From Collinsella aerofaciens (GTDB taxonomy: Bacteria; Actinomycetota; Coriobacteriia; Coriobacteriales; Coriobacteriaceae): a DNA stretch of 64,000 nucleotides. The stretch covers positions 170,056 through 234,055 of the forward strand of contig NZ_JAQLFP010000001.1 in NCBI RefSeq assembly GCF_028207065.1, in the 5' to 3' direction. Shown one piece after another: positions 1-8,579 of the stretch. Each line of letters begins with the position of its first letter. Position 1 is the stretch's first letter. The translations under genes were made by a program, and so were the position numbers. The notes below the pieces were generated by a model. That model searched no databases. It saw only the letters and a program-made list of their open reading frames with translations, and was not told the origin of the DNA.

Positions 1-267
1 GTGAGCGCCCTTCGCATGGTCGCGAGTGCCGCCGGCGTGGTCATTGCCGCCGATAAGCTTGGCAAGTACAAGACGGCGACTACGATGGTCTCCATCTGCG
101 GTTACCTGTGCGTCTTTGCGATGGCCGGCCTCCAGTTGGGGCCTGCGGAGCTGTTGCTCGGTGTCTATGGCGTTTCACGCTTCCTGTACGCTGTTGCCGT
201 TGTCCTGACCGTTATCTCGGGCGCCCAGTACTTCTGGAACTGCCGCAAGATCGTCTTTTCGGTCTAG
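1..267 (+). CDS. pgsA: CDP-diacylglycerol-glycerol-3-phosphate 3-phosphatidyltransferase, C-terminal part
   Basis: This is the last 88 codons of a gene whose start lies before the window. The protein would make phosphatidylglycerol phosphate from CDP-diacylglycerol in the membrane. The fragment shows the usual PgsA C-terminal pattern: a small-residue helix followed by a DKLGKYKT-like cytoplasmic turn, then two hydrophobic helices. The CDP-alcohol motif itself lies upstream and is not visible. It is followed six bases later by a cinA-type gene and then recA, which is the common Gram-positive order pgsA-cinA-recA. Family assignment rests on this C-terminal pattern plus synteny. Confidence 0.8.
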   Translation: MSALRMVASAAGVVIAADKLGKYKTATTMVSICGYLCVFAMAGLQLGPAELLLGVYGVSRFLYAVAVVLTVISGAQYFWNCRKIVFSV

Positions 268-273
268 GTCCTG

Positions 274-810
274 GTGGGTATGGCGGACTCTTTTGAGCAG
301 ATTTCCGCACATAACGAGGAGCTGGCGCGCGATATTGTCGAGCGCGCGAGCGCTCGGGGCGTGACGGTTTCTACGGCTGAGTCGCTGACGGCGGGTATGA
401 TCGCCTCGACGATTGCCGATATCCCGGGCGCCTCGGCGGTGCTGCGCGGCGGTGCGGTGACCTATTGCGATGAGATCAAGCATCGTGTTCTGGGTGTTGA
501 GCAGGAGACGCTCGATCGGTTTAGCGCCGTGTCGCACCAGACGGCGCGCGAGATGGCCGCGGGCTCGCTGGACCTCTATCAGAGCGATGTGGCCGTGAGC
601 GCAACGGGCTACGCTGGGCCCGGTGGTGGCACCGAGCAAGACCCCGCCGGCACGTTCTATATTGGCTGGGCGTATCGCGTGGCTGATGGGGAAGTGCCGA
701 TCGTGGACTCTGTGCGTTGCCACTATGAGGGCGACCGTTCGTGTGTTCGTGCCCATGCGGTCACGGAGGCATTGGGACGCATTGCCCTTGTGCTCAACTC
801 TATGGAATAG
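274..810 (+). CDS. pncC: CinA C-terminal family protein (nicotinamide-nucleotide amidase)
   Basis: A 178-residue protein consisting of the CinA C-terminal domain only, without the N-terminal MoaB-like domain of full-length CinA. The family deamidates nicotinamide mononucleotide in NAD salvage. The TAESLTAG block near residue 38, the GGAVTY segment, the VSATGYAGPGG loop and the GTFYIGW strand are family hallmarks. The start may be GTG 274 or ATG 280; neither has a clear ribosome-binding site, and the gene is probably translationally coupled to pgsA. It sits upstream of recA, as competence-inducible cinA does in other Gram-positives, but a transcription terminator separates the two here. Confidence 0.85.
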   Translation: MGMADSFEQISAHNEELARDIVERASARGVTVSTAESLTAGMIASTIADIPGASAVLRGGAVTYCDEIKHRVLGVEQETLDRFSAVSHQTAREMAAGSLDLYQSDVAVSATGYAGPGGGTEQDPAGTFYIGWAYRVADGEVPIVDSVRCHYEGDRSCVRAHAVTEALGRIALVLNSME

Positions 811-818
811 GCGTGTTT

Positions 819-840
819 TAAGGGGCCTTAGGGCCCCTTA
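819..840 (+). terminator. Hairpin terminator after the pgsA-cinA unit
   Basis: A perfect 9-bp inverted repeat (TAAGGGGCC / GGCCCCTTA) with a 4-base loop starts nine bases after the cinA stop codon. There is no long T tract, so termination strength is uncertain, but the position between cinA and the separately regulated recA promoter fits a terminator. Confidence 0.6.
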
Positions 841-1014
841 ATTGTGGAGATGGGGACCTCTGACGAATTTAGCTTTTGTGCTGGTCATAGGTGTATTATC
901 TCCTTCCTTGTTTTTATTTGGCCCTATGTGGTCAAGCATTTGGACAGTGTTTGGTCGGCGTTTGGTTGGGTTTTGGAAAGACTGCCTGCATATGATTGGT
1001 CTGAACGGTTGACC

Positions 1015-1030
1015 ACGAACAGCCGTTCGT
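1015..1030. promoter_or_regulatory. LexA-binding SOS box of recA
   Basis: ACGAAC-AGCC-GTTCGT is a perfect palindrome matching the Gram-positive SOS consensus CGAAC-N4-GTTCG. It lies 38 bp before the recA start codon, inside the likely promoter region. The window also encodes LexA, so SOS induction of recA-recX is a well-supported inference. Confidence 0.9.
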
Positions 1031-1067
1031 TTATTATCGATGCAGGTTGTTAAGAGGAGGGCTATTC

Positions 1068-2216
1068 ATGGCCAAGAATTCAGGTCCCGTACGTACCGTC
1101 CATGCACCCACGACGGGCAAAGAGCGCGAAGAGATGATCGCCACCACCAAGGCCGAGATCGAGAAGAAGTTCGGTCAAGGTTCCATCATGAGGTATGGTG
1201 ACGGCGGCCCCGAGCTCGAGGTCGAGGCCATCCCCACGGGTGCTCTGGCGCTCGATGCCGCTCTGGGTATCGGCGGTGTGCCGCGCGGCCGTATCGTCGA
1301 GATTTACGGTCCCGAGTCCTCCGGTAAGACGACGCTTTCGCTCGAGATCCTGGCCGAGGCCCAGGCAATGGGTGGCGTCGTGGCGTTTATCGATGCCGAG
1401 CACGCGCTCGATCCCACGTATGCCGCGCGCATTGGCGTGGATATCGACGAGGTATTGATTTCCCAGCCCGATACGGGTGAGCAGGCGCTCGAGATTGTTG
1501 ACATGCTCGTGCGTTCCGGCGCCATCGATGCCATCGTCGTCGACTCCGTCGCCGCGCTGACCCCGCGTGCCGAGATCGAGGGAGAGATCGGCGATACCAC
1601 GGTCGGTTTGCAAGCTCGCCTGATGAGTCAGGCGCTCCGCAAGCTCGCCGGCTCGCTGTCCAAGTCCAATACGACATGCATCTTCATCAACCAGCTGCGA
1701 GAGAAGATCGGCGTCATGTTCGGCAACCCCGAGACCACGACGGGCGGCCGCGCCCTTAAGTTCTTCTCTTCGGTGCGTATCGACATTCGCCGCATCGACA
1801 GCATTAAGCTTAAGGATGAGGTTATTGGTAACCGCGTGCGCGCCAAGGTCGTTAAGAACAAGGTGGCCGCTCCGTTCCGTTCTGCTGAGTTCGACATCAT
1901 GTACGGTACGGGCATCTCTAAGGAGGGCTCGATTCTGGACATGGCTGTCGAGTGCGGCATCTGCAAGAAGATGGGCTCCTGGTTCGCCTATGGCGAGGAC
2001 AAGCTCGGCAACGGTCGCGAGGCCGCCAAGGCGTTCCTGCGCGAACACCCCGATTGCGCCGACGAGATTGAGCATAAGGTTCGCCTTGCCTGCGGGCTTG
2101 AGTTTGATGACGATGCTCCGTCCGAGGTCGAGCTGACCGATCAGCCTGCGCCTGAGGAGTTTGACGAGCTTTACGCCATCGATGGTTCCGCCATGCTCGA
2201 TGATGACGACGAGTAG
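1068..2216 (+). CDS. recA: Recombinase RecA
   Basis: A 382-residue RecA, which forms ATP-dependent filaments on single-stranded DNA for strand exchange and stimulates LexA self-cleavage. The Walker A motif GPESSGKTT is at residues 81-89, the Walker B strand (VVDSVAAL) follows, and the L2-loop region with its NQLREKIG strand is intact. The C-terminus is a normal acidic tail (LDDDDE). ATG 1068 was chosen over an upstream in-frame TTG because AAGAGGAGG lies directly before it and the protein then begins with the usual MAKN-type end. The SOS box lies upstream and recX follows 11 bp downstream. Confidence 0.98.
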   Translation: MAKNSGPVRTVHAPTTGKEREEMIATTKAEIEKKFGQGSIMRYGDGGPELEVEAIPTGALALDAALGIGGVPRGRIVEIYGPESSGKTTLSLEILAEAQAMGGVVAFIDAEHALDPTYAARIGVDIDEVLISQPDTGEQALEIVDMLVRSGAIDAIVVDSVAALTPRAEIEGEIGDTTVGLQARLMSQALRKLAGSLSKSNTTCIFINQLREKIGVMFGNPETTTGGRALKFFSSVRIDIRRIDSIKLKDEVIGNRVRAKVVKNKVAAPFRSAEFDIMYGTGISKEGSILDMAVECGICKKMGSWFAYGEDKLGNGREAAKAFLREHPDCADEIEHKVRLACGLEFDDDAPSEVELTDQPAPEEFDELYAIDGSAMLDDDDE

Positions 2217-2227
2217 CGGTTACGCTC

Positions 2228-2920
2228 ATGTCGTATACGGTGACCGAGGCCACGGTCGTCTTTCCCGATAAGAAGGCGGCCTCCTCGTTCTCGAGCGGCT
2301 ATGCGTCCAAAAAGCCTTGCGCACATATCGATTGTGAGCTTGAGGGCGGTTTTGAGCGGTCCATTTGGATCCCCGTGCGGGTCGCGCGGCTGTATGTCAA
2401 AAACCGCCCCGATCTTCCCTGTGATTGGGATAACTTTCGTGATGCTGTGCAGCTCATCGAGCGTAAATGTGCGCTTACCATGGTGACCGAGATGTTATCG
2501 CGCCGCGACCATGCGACGGGTGAGGTCCGTGACAAGCTGGCTCGCTACGGCTTTCACCAGCCCGCTATCGATTTCGCGGTCGAGCGCGCCACCGAGTATC
2601 GCTTTTTAGACGAGAACCGCTTTTGCTCGTACTTTATCGAGGAACGAAAGCGGCGTGGTTGGGGACAGCGTAAAATCGAGACCGAGCTTAAGCGCCGTCA
2701 TGTCGTGCTCGATGACATTCCCGGTTATCCCGAGGATTATTTTGCCGTCGAAGACGATTTGGCGCGTGCGTCAGCCCTGCTCGCCAAGCGGCGTGTTCCA
2801 GAGACGCGCGGATTCGAAAAACTGGTTCGGTTTTTGATGGGCAAGGGCTTCACGTATCACATTGCCGCCGATGCCGTTAAGGCACGTCTCGATGCCGAAC
2901 GTGAGGAATGTGCGGTTTAG
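2228..2920 (+). CDS. recX: Regulatory protein RecX
   Basis: A 230-residue RecX/OraA family protein, which binds and modulates RecA filaments. Typical three-helix repeat signatures are visible: LSRRDHATGEVRDKLARYGF near residue 90 and a second repeat, RRGWGQRKIETELKRR, near residue 140. The first ~80 residues are an extra N-terminal portion not seen in short RecX proteins. The gene starts 11 bp after the recA stop codon, so it should be co-transcribed and SOS-induced with recA. Confidence 0.92.
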   Translation: MSYTVTEATVVFPDKKAASSFSSGYASKKPCAHIDCELEGGFERSIWIPVRVARLYVKNRPDLPCDWDNFRDAVQLIERKCALTMVTEMLSRRDHATGEVRDKLARYGFHQPAIDFAVERATEYRFLDENRFCSYFIEERKRRGWGQRKIETELKRRHVVLDDIPGYPEDYFAVEDDLARASALLAKRRVPETRGFEKLVRFLMGKGFTYHIAADAVKARLDAEREECAV

Positions 2921-2982
2921 GCGTATGCGTTTTGTGGCCCTGCCGTTCACCGCGTTTTAGCCGCCGTGCTGGGGCCATTTAT

Positions 2983-3011
2983 TTGACAGTTGTTGTGGTT
3001 CAACGTACGAT
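2983..3011 (+). promoter_or_regulatory. Sigma-70 type promoter of rny
   Basis: TTGACA (2983-2988) and TACGAT (3006-3011) are separated by exactly 17 bp, an almost consensus housekeeping promoter. Transcription would begin near 3018, giving a leader of about 160 nt before rny. The leader contains a 9-bp hairpin at 3117-3142 (GCGAGCCGT / ACGGTTCGC) that could act in control or RNA stability. Confidence 0.75.
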
Positions 3012-3177
3012 AAACATTGTCATTTGCTTTGTGATATGTGCTCATCTGTGATGAGTTTGTTTATATGTTTATCTGTATCCGACCCGCATAAGCTGCGCCC
3101 ATATTACTCAAATGTCGCGAGCCGTTCGTAAGGACGGTTCGCTTTGTTGTGTAACGAATCCATAAAAAGGAGTGAGC

Positions 3178-4728
3178 ATGCCTATCATCGCAGCGCTCGT
3201 TGGCATCGTTTTGGGTGCCATCGCCGCCATTGCCTACATGCGCACCGCCAAGCAGGGTAGTCTTCACGAGGCCGACGAAAAAATCCAGTCGGCACACGCA
3301 CAGGCTGAGTCCCTGATCGGTGATGCCAAGCGTCAGGCCGAGACCCTCAAAAAAGAGGCTCTGCTCGAGGCTAAAGAGGAGATCATCAAGAACAAGCAGG
3401 CCGCCGAGGCCGAGGACAAGCAGCGTAAGAACGAGATTCGTACGCTCGAGAACCGCGTGATGCAGCGCGAGGAATCCCTCGATCGCCGCAACGACGCTCT
3501 CGACAAGCGCGAGCATCAGCTGTCCAGCCAGGCCGGTCAGGTCGAGAAGCGCTCTCGTGAGCTCGAGGAGCTCTGCGCAAAGCAGACCTCCGAGCTTGAG
3601 CGTATCGCCGACCTTACCCGCGAGGATGCCCACAAGGAGCTCCTCGATAAGGTTCGCGGCGAGGTCACCCACGAGGCCGCCACGATCATTCGCGAGTCCG
3701 AGCAGCAGGTTCGCGCCGAGTGCCACAAGACCGCCCAGGAGATTCTGTCCCTGGCGATTCAGCGCTGCGCTGCCGACCACACTGCCGAGGTCACCGTTAC
3801 CTCCGTGCACATTCCCTCTGATGACCTCAAGGGCCGTATCATCGGTCGCGAGGGTCGCAACATCCGGACCTTCGAGCAGGTTTCCGGCGTCAACCTCGTG
3901 ATCGACGACACGCCCGAGACCGTCGTTCTTTCGAGCTTCGACCCGGTCCGTCGTGAGACCGCCCGTGTCGCCCTCGAGAACCTCATCGCCGACGGCCGCA
4001 TTCACCCCGCCCGCATCGAGGAGATGTATCACAAGGCTGCCGACCTGGTTCAGCAGCGCGTGCGCGAGGCTGGCGAGCAGGCTGCCTTCGATACCGGCAT
4101 TCACGACCTACACCCCGAGATCGTTAAGACCCTGGGCGCTCTGCGCTACCGTACTTCGTTTGGTCAGAACGTGCTCCAGCATTCCCTCGAGGTTTCCGAC
4201 CTGTGCGGCGTAATGGCTTCCGAGCTTGGCCTTGACGTTATGACCGCTAAGCGTGCCGGCCTGCTGCACGATCTTGGCAAGGCTATCGACCATGACGTCG
4301 AGGGTCCGCATGCCGTTATCGGCGCCGAGCTCGCCCGTCGCTATGGCGAGAAGCCCATTATCGTTCACGCTATCGAGGCTCACCACGCCGATGTCGACCC
4401 CAACACGGTGCTCGATGTTCTGGTCCAGGCTGCCGATGCCGTTTCTGCCTCTCGTCCCGGTGCCCGTCGCGAATCGGCCGAGAACTATATCAAGCGCCTT
4501 GAGAAGCTCGAGGAGATTGCCAACTCCCATGACGGCGTCGTGCGTACCTATGCCATGCAGGCTGGTCGCGAGGTCCACGTCATGGTTCAGCCGGACAAGA
4601 TTTCCGATGCCCAGTCCACGGTCTTGGCTCATGACATCGCCCATCAGATCGAGGAAGAGATGGAGTATCCCGGTCAGGTGCGCGTCGTCGTGATTCGCGA
4701 GAGCCGTGCTGTCGATATCGCTAAATAA
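3178..4728 (+). CDS. rny: Ribonuclease Y
   Basis: A 516-residue membrane-anchored endoribonuclease that starts mRNA decay. In order it shows one N-terminal transmembrane helix (residues 1-21), a long charged coiled coil (about 25-190), a KH RNA-binding domain with GREGRNI, and an HD domain with the metal-binding LLHDLGKA motif near residue 363. Length and order match the family. ATG 3178 is preferred over GTG 3172 because AAGGAG ends five bases before it. It is probably the first gene of a unit with the downstream GHKL ATPase, whose start codon lies one base after the rny stop. Confidence 0.97.
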   Translation: MPIIAALVGIVLGAIAAIAYMRTAKQGSLHEADEKIQSAHAQAESLIGDAKRQAETLKKEALLEAKEEIIKNKQAAEAEDKQRKNEIRTLENRVMQREESLDRRNDALDKREHQLSSQAGQVEKRSRELEELCAKQTSELERIADLTREDAHKELLDKVRGEVTHEAATIIRESEQQVRAECHKTAQEILSLAIQRCAADHTAEVTVTSVHIPSDDLKGRIIGREGRNIRTFEQVSGVNLVIDDTPETVVLSSFDPVRRETARVALENLIADGRIHPARIEEMYHKAADLVQQRVREAGEQAAFDTGIHDLHPEIVKTLGALRYRTSFGQNVLQHSLEVSDLCGVMASELGLDVMTAKRAGLLHDLGKAIDHDVEGPHAVIGAELARRYGEKPIIVHAIEAHHADVDPNTVLDVLVQAADAVSASRPGARRESAENYIKRLEKLEEIANSHDGVVRTYAMQAGREVHVMVQPDKISDAQSTVLAHDIAHQIEEEMEYPGQVRVVVIRESRAVDIAK

Positions 4729-4729
4729 C

Positions 4730-5815
4730 ATGAACGACGCGAACGAGCTCATCTCATTTATCGCGTCGATGTCGGGGGAGGGCAACCTTCGCGTCGAGGA
4801 AAACCTTGGCGAGGGGTATGTCCGCCTCCGCGTTTCGGAGGCCGAGCGGCGCCAGGCAAAGCATGACATCCAGCATGTCGAGGATATCGTCATCGAAATG
4901 CTGCGCAACGCCCGTGATGCCGGCGCCGACAAGGTCTATCTCGCCACGACCAAGGAAGATGGCGTCCGTACGCTCGTCTTTCTGGACAATGGTTCGGGCG
5001 TGCCGCAGGATATGCAGAAGCGCATCTTCGATGCCCGCGTTACCTCCAAGCTCGAGAGCATGAAGATGGATCGTTGGGGCGTTCACGGTCGAGGCATGGC
5101 ATTGTTCTCGATTAAGCAGAACACCGACGAGGCACGCGTTGTCGCATCTGATGTTGACCTGGGCTCGGTCTTTAAGGTGAGCGTCGCTACCGACCGCCTT
5201 GGCGAGCGCGCCGATCAGTCCAGCTGGCCTCAGGCCGTGAAGGACGAGGACGGTCACTATGTCTGCGCCCGCGGCCCTCACAACATCATTCGTGCCGCCT
5301 GCGAGTTTGCCCTCGAGGAGCTGCGCGCCTGTGATGTCTATCTGGGGTCTCCGTCCGAGATCGCCGCGACGTTGCATGCGCAGGCCTCCAGCCATCTCGA
5401 TGCTTCTCGTCTTTTGTTTATCGATGACGAAGCCGAGCTTCCCGTGGTCGATCGTCTGGGTCTTGCGTCGGATGCGGAAGACTTTATCCGTATCTGTTTG
5501 GGTTTGGGCCTTGAGATGTCCGAGCGTACGGCGCATCGGATCTTGGCGGGCCAGATTAAGCCCGTTCGCGGTGTGACCGCACGCCTGCTACGCGAGCGCG
5601 ATTCGTCCTCGCATGCGTCTGCTCCGGTTGATCTCGCCAAAGATCGTCGTGGGCTGCGTATCGCCAAGGACGACATGGCGCAGTTCTCGCGAGCCGTCGA
5701 GCGCGACTTTAACGATCTTGCATCGCGGTACTATCTCAACCTTTGCGGCGACCCCAAGATTCGTGTTTCGCGTGATCGTATTACCGTGACGTTCGATCTT
5801 GCCAAAGAGGAATAG
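4730..5815 (+). CDS. GHKL-type ATP-binding protein of unknown role
   Basis: A 361-residue soluble protein with a histidine-kinase-like (GHKL) ATPase fold in its first half. It shows an N-box (EMLRNARDAGAD, near residue 50), a G1 box (DNGSGVP) and a G2 box (HGRGMALFSIK). No histidine-phosphotransfer domain, receiver or membrane segment is visible, so it is not an ordinary sensor kinase. The C-terminal half is unrecognised. It begins one base after the rny stop codon, suggesting co-transcription and perhaps a role in RNA metabolism or signalling; that is inference only. The start was placed at ATG 4730 rather than an upstream start inside rny. Confidence 0.7.
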   Translation: MNDANELISFIASMSGEGNLRVEENLGEGYVRLRVSEAERRQAKHDIQHVEDIVIEMLRNARDAGADKVYLATTKEDGVRTLVFLDNGSGVPQDMQKRIFDARVTSKLESMKMDRWGVHGRGMALFSIKQNTDEARVVASDVDLGSVFKVSVATDRLGERADQSSWPQAVKDEDGHYVCARGPHNIIRAACEFALEELRACDVYLGSPSEIAATLHAQASSHLDASRLLFIDDEAELPVVDRLGLASDAEDFIRICLGLGLEMSERTAHRILAGQIKPVRGVTARLLRERDSSSHASAPVDLAKDRRGLRIAKDDMAQFSRAVERDFNDLASRYYLNLCGDPKIRVSRDRITVTFDLAKEE

Positions 5816-5889
5816 CATCTTTACCGAGTCCGTTCGCTACGTTACAGTTATTGCAGTTAAAACGTACTTTTAAACGCAGGAGTTTCTTC

Positions 5890-6207
5890 ATGGATTGCCT
5901 GAAGGTATCAAGCAAATCATCGCCCGCGTCCGTTGCCGGCGCCATTGCCGGCATGGTCAAAGATGGTGTTCCCGTCAATATTCAGTGTGTCGGCGCGGGT
6001 GCCGTCAACCAGGCCATTAAGGCTGTGGCTATCGCGCGCGGTTTTTTGATTCCGACCGGGTTTGATATTTCCTGCGCGCCGGTGTTCTCCGACATCCTCA
6101 TCAACGGGGAGTCGCGCACGGCCATCCGTCTTTCTATTTACGTTCATCAGATTAATCGAGCCGCTATGGGTAACGTTGTGATGGACGACGTTAAGCCTGT
6201 TGCATAG
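5890..6207 (+). CDS. spoVS: Stage V sporulation protein S family
   Basis: A 105-residue SpoVS protein, a small Alba-like fold family implicated in developmental gene control. The sequence is close to the family pattern throughout (LKVSSKSSP start, GAGAVNQAIKA middle, EGEVIRLSI-like end). ATG 5890 follows GCAGGAG at 5875-5881. SpoVS also occurs in non-sporulating bacteria. Collinsella does not sporulate, so a general regulatory role is more likely than sporulation. It follows rny and the GHKL ATPase, a neighbourhood also seen in Firmicutes (rny-spoVS). Confidence 0.9.
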   Translation: MDCLKVSSKSSPASVAGAIAGMVKDGVPVNIQCVGAGAVNQAIKAVAIARGFLIPTGFDISCAPVFSDILINGESRTAIRLSIYVHQINRAAMGNVVMDDVKPVA

Positions 6208-6270
6208 AGTGTTTACTCTTTGTCCGCCCTCTTTGATTCCGCCTATTCCACTTCGTTAGGACTTATACAC

Positions 6271-7641
6271 ATGGACCAGGGTTCCGTACGCGATATTCTT
6301 GCCGGTAAAACCTACTTTATCCGCACCTTTGGCTGCCAGATGAATCAGCACGACTCCGAGCGCGTGAGTGGCCTGCTCGACTCGTATGGCTGCCTCCTGG
6401 CGCTCGATCCGGAGCATGCTGACATCGTCGTGTTCATGACGTGCTGCGTTCGTGAGGCTGCTGACACCCGTCTGTACGGTCAGTGCAACTCTTGTAAGAG
6501 CCTCCCGCCCTCGCCTTCTGGCAAGCGCGTGGTCGCCGTGGGCGGCTGCATCGCGCAGCGCGACGGCGAGGGTCTGCTCACCAATGTCGATAACGTCAAT
6601 GTCATCTTTGGCACGCATTCCATCGCACATATGGCCGAGCTCATTGCCGAGGCATTCTTGGACGGCAAGCGTCATATCCGCACCAATGAGCATGAGGATT
6701 CAGATGCCATGAGCATGCCGTGGCATCGCGAGACCCAGTATCACGCCTGGGTGCCCATTATGACGGGCTGTAATAACTTCTGTACCTATTGCATCGTGCC
6801 GTATGTGCGCGGTCGCGAAAAGAGCCGCCCCTTCGAGGAGATTGTCGACGAGGTGACCGGTCTAGTGCGCCAGGGCGTGCGTGAGGTCACGCTTCTGGGT
6901 CAAAACGTCAACTCCTATGGTCGCGATCTGTTTGGCAAGCCGCGCTTTGCCGACCTGTTGCGTGCCGTGGGCGATACGGGTGTGGAGCGCATCTTCTTTA
7001 CTTCCTCGCACCCCAAAGACCTGCTGCCCGAGACCATCGACGCTATGGCCGAAACGCCTGCCGTCATGCCGCAGCTGCACCTGGCCGTCCAGTCAGGTTC
7101 GACGCGCATCCTCAAAGAGATGAATCGCCGGTATACACGCGAGGATTATCTGGGGCTCGTCGATCGCGTTCGCAACCGCATGCCTAATATCGCGCTTTCG
7201 ACCGATATCATTGTGGGCTTCCCCGGCGAGACCGAGGAAGACTTTGAGCAGACGCTTTCGCTTGCCGAGACGGTCCGCTATGCTCAGGCCTATACGTTTA
7301 TCTATTCCAAGCGCGCCGGAACTCCGGCCGCCGAGATTGACGATCCCACGACGCATGAGGTGATTCTTGAGCGTTTCAACCGTCTGGTGAAGGTTATCGA
7401 GACCACAGCACACGAGTATAACCAGGGTGAGCTCCATACTGTTGTGCCGGCGCTTATTGAGGGTACGAGCAAAAAGAATGATGCGGTGCTGCTGGGCAAG
7501 AGTCCCAAGAATCAGACCGTTCATGCACCGATTCCCGAGGGTTACAGCATCGATCAGTTGATTGGCAAGATTGTCGATGTTGATGTCGACGTTGCCAAGA
7601 CGTGGTATCTGTCCGGATCCGTTGTGGGTGAGCCGCGCTAA
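6271..7641 (+). CDS. miaB: tRNA-2-methylthio-N6-dimethylallyladenosine synthase
   Basis: A 456-residue radical-SAM methylthiotransferase that adds the methylthio group to i6A37 in tRNA. The N-terminal MTTase domain carries three cluster cysteines (Cys22 in FGCQMN, Cys59, Cys93 in GGCIAQ). The radical-SAM motif CNNFCTYC gives Cys167, Cys171 and Cys174, followed by VRGREKSR. A TRAM domain ends the protein. ATG 6271 is chosen over TTG 6220 because it has a TAGGAC site and gives the usual N-terminus. The stop codon overlaps the miaA start by one base, so the two enzymes of the same modification pathway are translationally coupled. Confidence 0.96.
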   Translation: MDQGSVRDILAGKTYFIRTFGCQMNQHDSERVSGLLDSYGCLLALDPEHADIVVFMTCCVREAADTRLYGQCNSCKSLPPSPSGKRVVAVGGCIAQRDGEGLLTNVDNVNVIFGTHSIAHMAELIAEAFLDGKRHIRTNEHEDSDAMSMPWHRETQYHAWVPIMTGCNNFCTYCIVPYVRGREKSRPFEEIVDEVTGLVRQGVREVTLLGQNVNSYGRDLFGKPRFADLLRAVGDTGVERIFFTSSHPKDLLPETIDAMAETPAVMPQLHLAVQSGSTRILKEMNRRYTREDYLGLVDRVRNRMPNIALSTDIIVGFPGETEEDFEQTLSLAETVRYAQAYTFIYSKRAGTPAAEIDDPTTHEVILERFNRLVKVIETTAHEYNQGELHTVVPALIEGTSKKNDAVLLGKSPKNQTVHAPIPEGYSIDQLIGKIVDVDVDVAKTWYLSGSVVGEPR

Positions 7642-8579
7642 TGATTGCTCCCGGGGCAGGCCTTTCCGCTGTTGCGATTGTCGGTCCGACCGCGGTTGGC
7701 AAAAGTGATGTCGCAGATCGTTTGGCGGCTCGCCTTTCGTCCGAAGTGCTGTCGTGTGACGCGATGCAAATCTATCGAGGCATGGATATCGGTACTGCCA
7801 AGATGGCACCCGAGGAATGCATGGCGCCGCTACGCCTGGTCGATATTGTTGAACCAGGCGTTGCATATTCTGCTGCGCTTTATCAGGCTGACGCTCGCGC
7901 GCATGTTGAACGTCTCCTTGGTTCGGGCCGCCTACCGGTGTTTTGCGGGGGCACGGGTTTGTATCTCAAGGCCGCCCTGGATGAGATGGATTTTCCCTCG
8001 GGCGAACTTGAGGACGATCGCCGCACGGGGTATCAGGAGCTTGCCGAGCGCATGGGCGAGGAAGCGCTGCACGCGCTGCTTGCCGAGCGTGACCCCGAGT
8101 CCGCTGCGGTCATCCACCCCCATAATGTTCGCCGCGTGATTCGCGCGCTCGAGATGCACGATGATGGTGTTTCCTACGCGCAGCAAAAGTCGCAGTTTAG
8201 TGTTCCGCGCGAGCATTATCACGCTCTGTGGTTTGGATTGACGCGTAATCGCGAGGCGCTTTACGAGCGTATTAACCTACGCGTCGATCTGATGTTTGAG
8301 CAGGGTCTTGTTGATGAGGTTCGCGGTCTTATGGACCAGGGGCTGGGAGATGCCCTGACTTCGATGCAGGCGATTGGCTATAAAGAGATTATCGATGCCC
8401 TTGACGGCGTCATTTCTATGGATGAGGCTCGCGAACTCATCAAGATGCGTTCGCGTCGCTATGCCAAACGTCAGCTTTCGTGGTTTAAACGCGATGACCG
8501 CATCGTGTGGTTCGATATGGACGAGTTTACGATCGATGAGGTTGTTGAGGATATCCTTCACCGTATCGAGGCGGCCTAA
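7641..8579 (+). CDS. miaA: tRNA dimethylallyltransferase
   Basis: A 312-residue enzyme that transfers the isopentenyl group to A37 of tRNAs reading UNN codons, the step before MiaB. The P-loop GPTAVGKSD is at residues 15-23, followed by the SCDAMQIYRGMDIGTAK block typical of MiaA, and the C-terminal SRRYAKRQLSWFKRD motif is present. Its start overlaps the miaB stop and its stop overlaps the hflX start, each by one base, making a tightly coupled miaB-miaA-hflX operon. Confidence 0.96.
   Translation: MIAPGAGLSAVAIVGPTAVGKSDVADRLAARLSSEVLSCDAMQIYRGMDIGTAKMAPEECMAPLRLVDIVEPGVAYSAALYQADARAHVERLLGSGRLPVFCGGTGLYLKAALDEMDFPSGELEDDRRTGYQELAERMGEEALHALLAERDPESAAVIHPHNVRRVIRALEMHDDGVSYAQQKSQFSVPREHYHALWFGLTRNREALYERINLRVDLMFEQGLVDEVRGLMDQGLGDALTSMQAIGYKEIIDALDGVISMDEARELIKMRSRRYAKRQLSWFKRDDRIVWFDMDEFTIDEVVEDILHRIEAA

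Noticed and set aside
844..1053. 69-codon open frame between cinA and recA
   Set aside because: It spans the recA promoter and SOS box, has no ribosome-binding site and no recognisable product.
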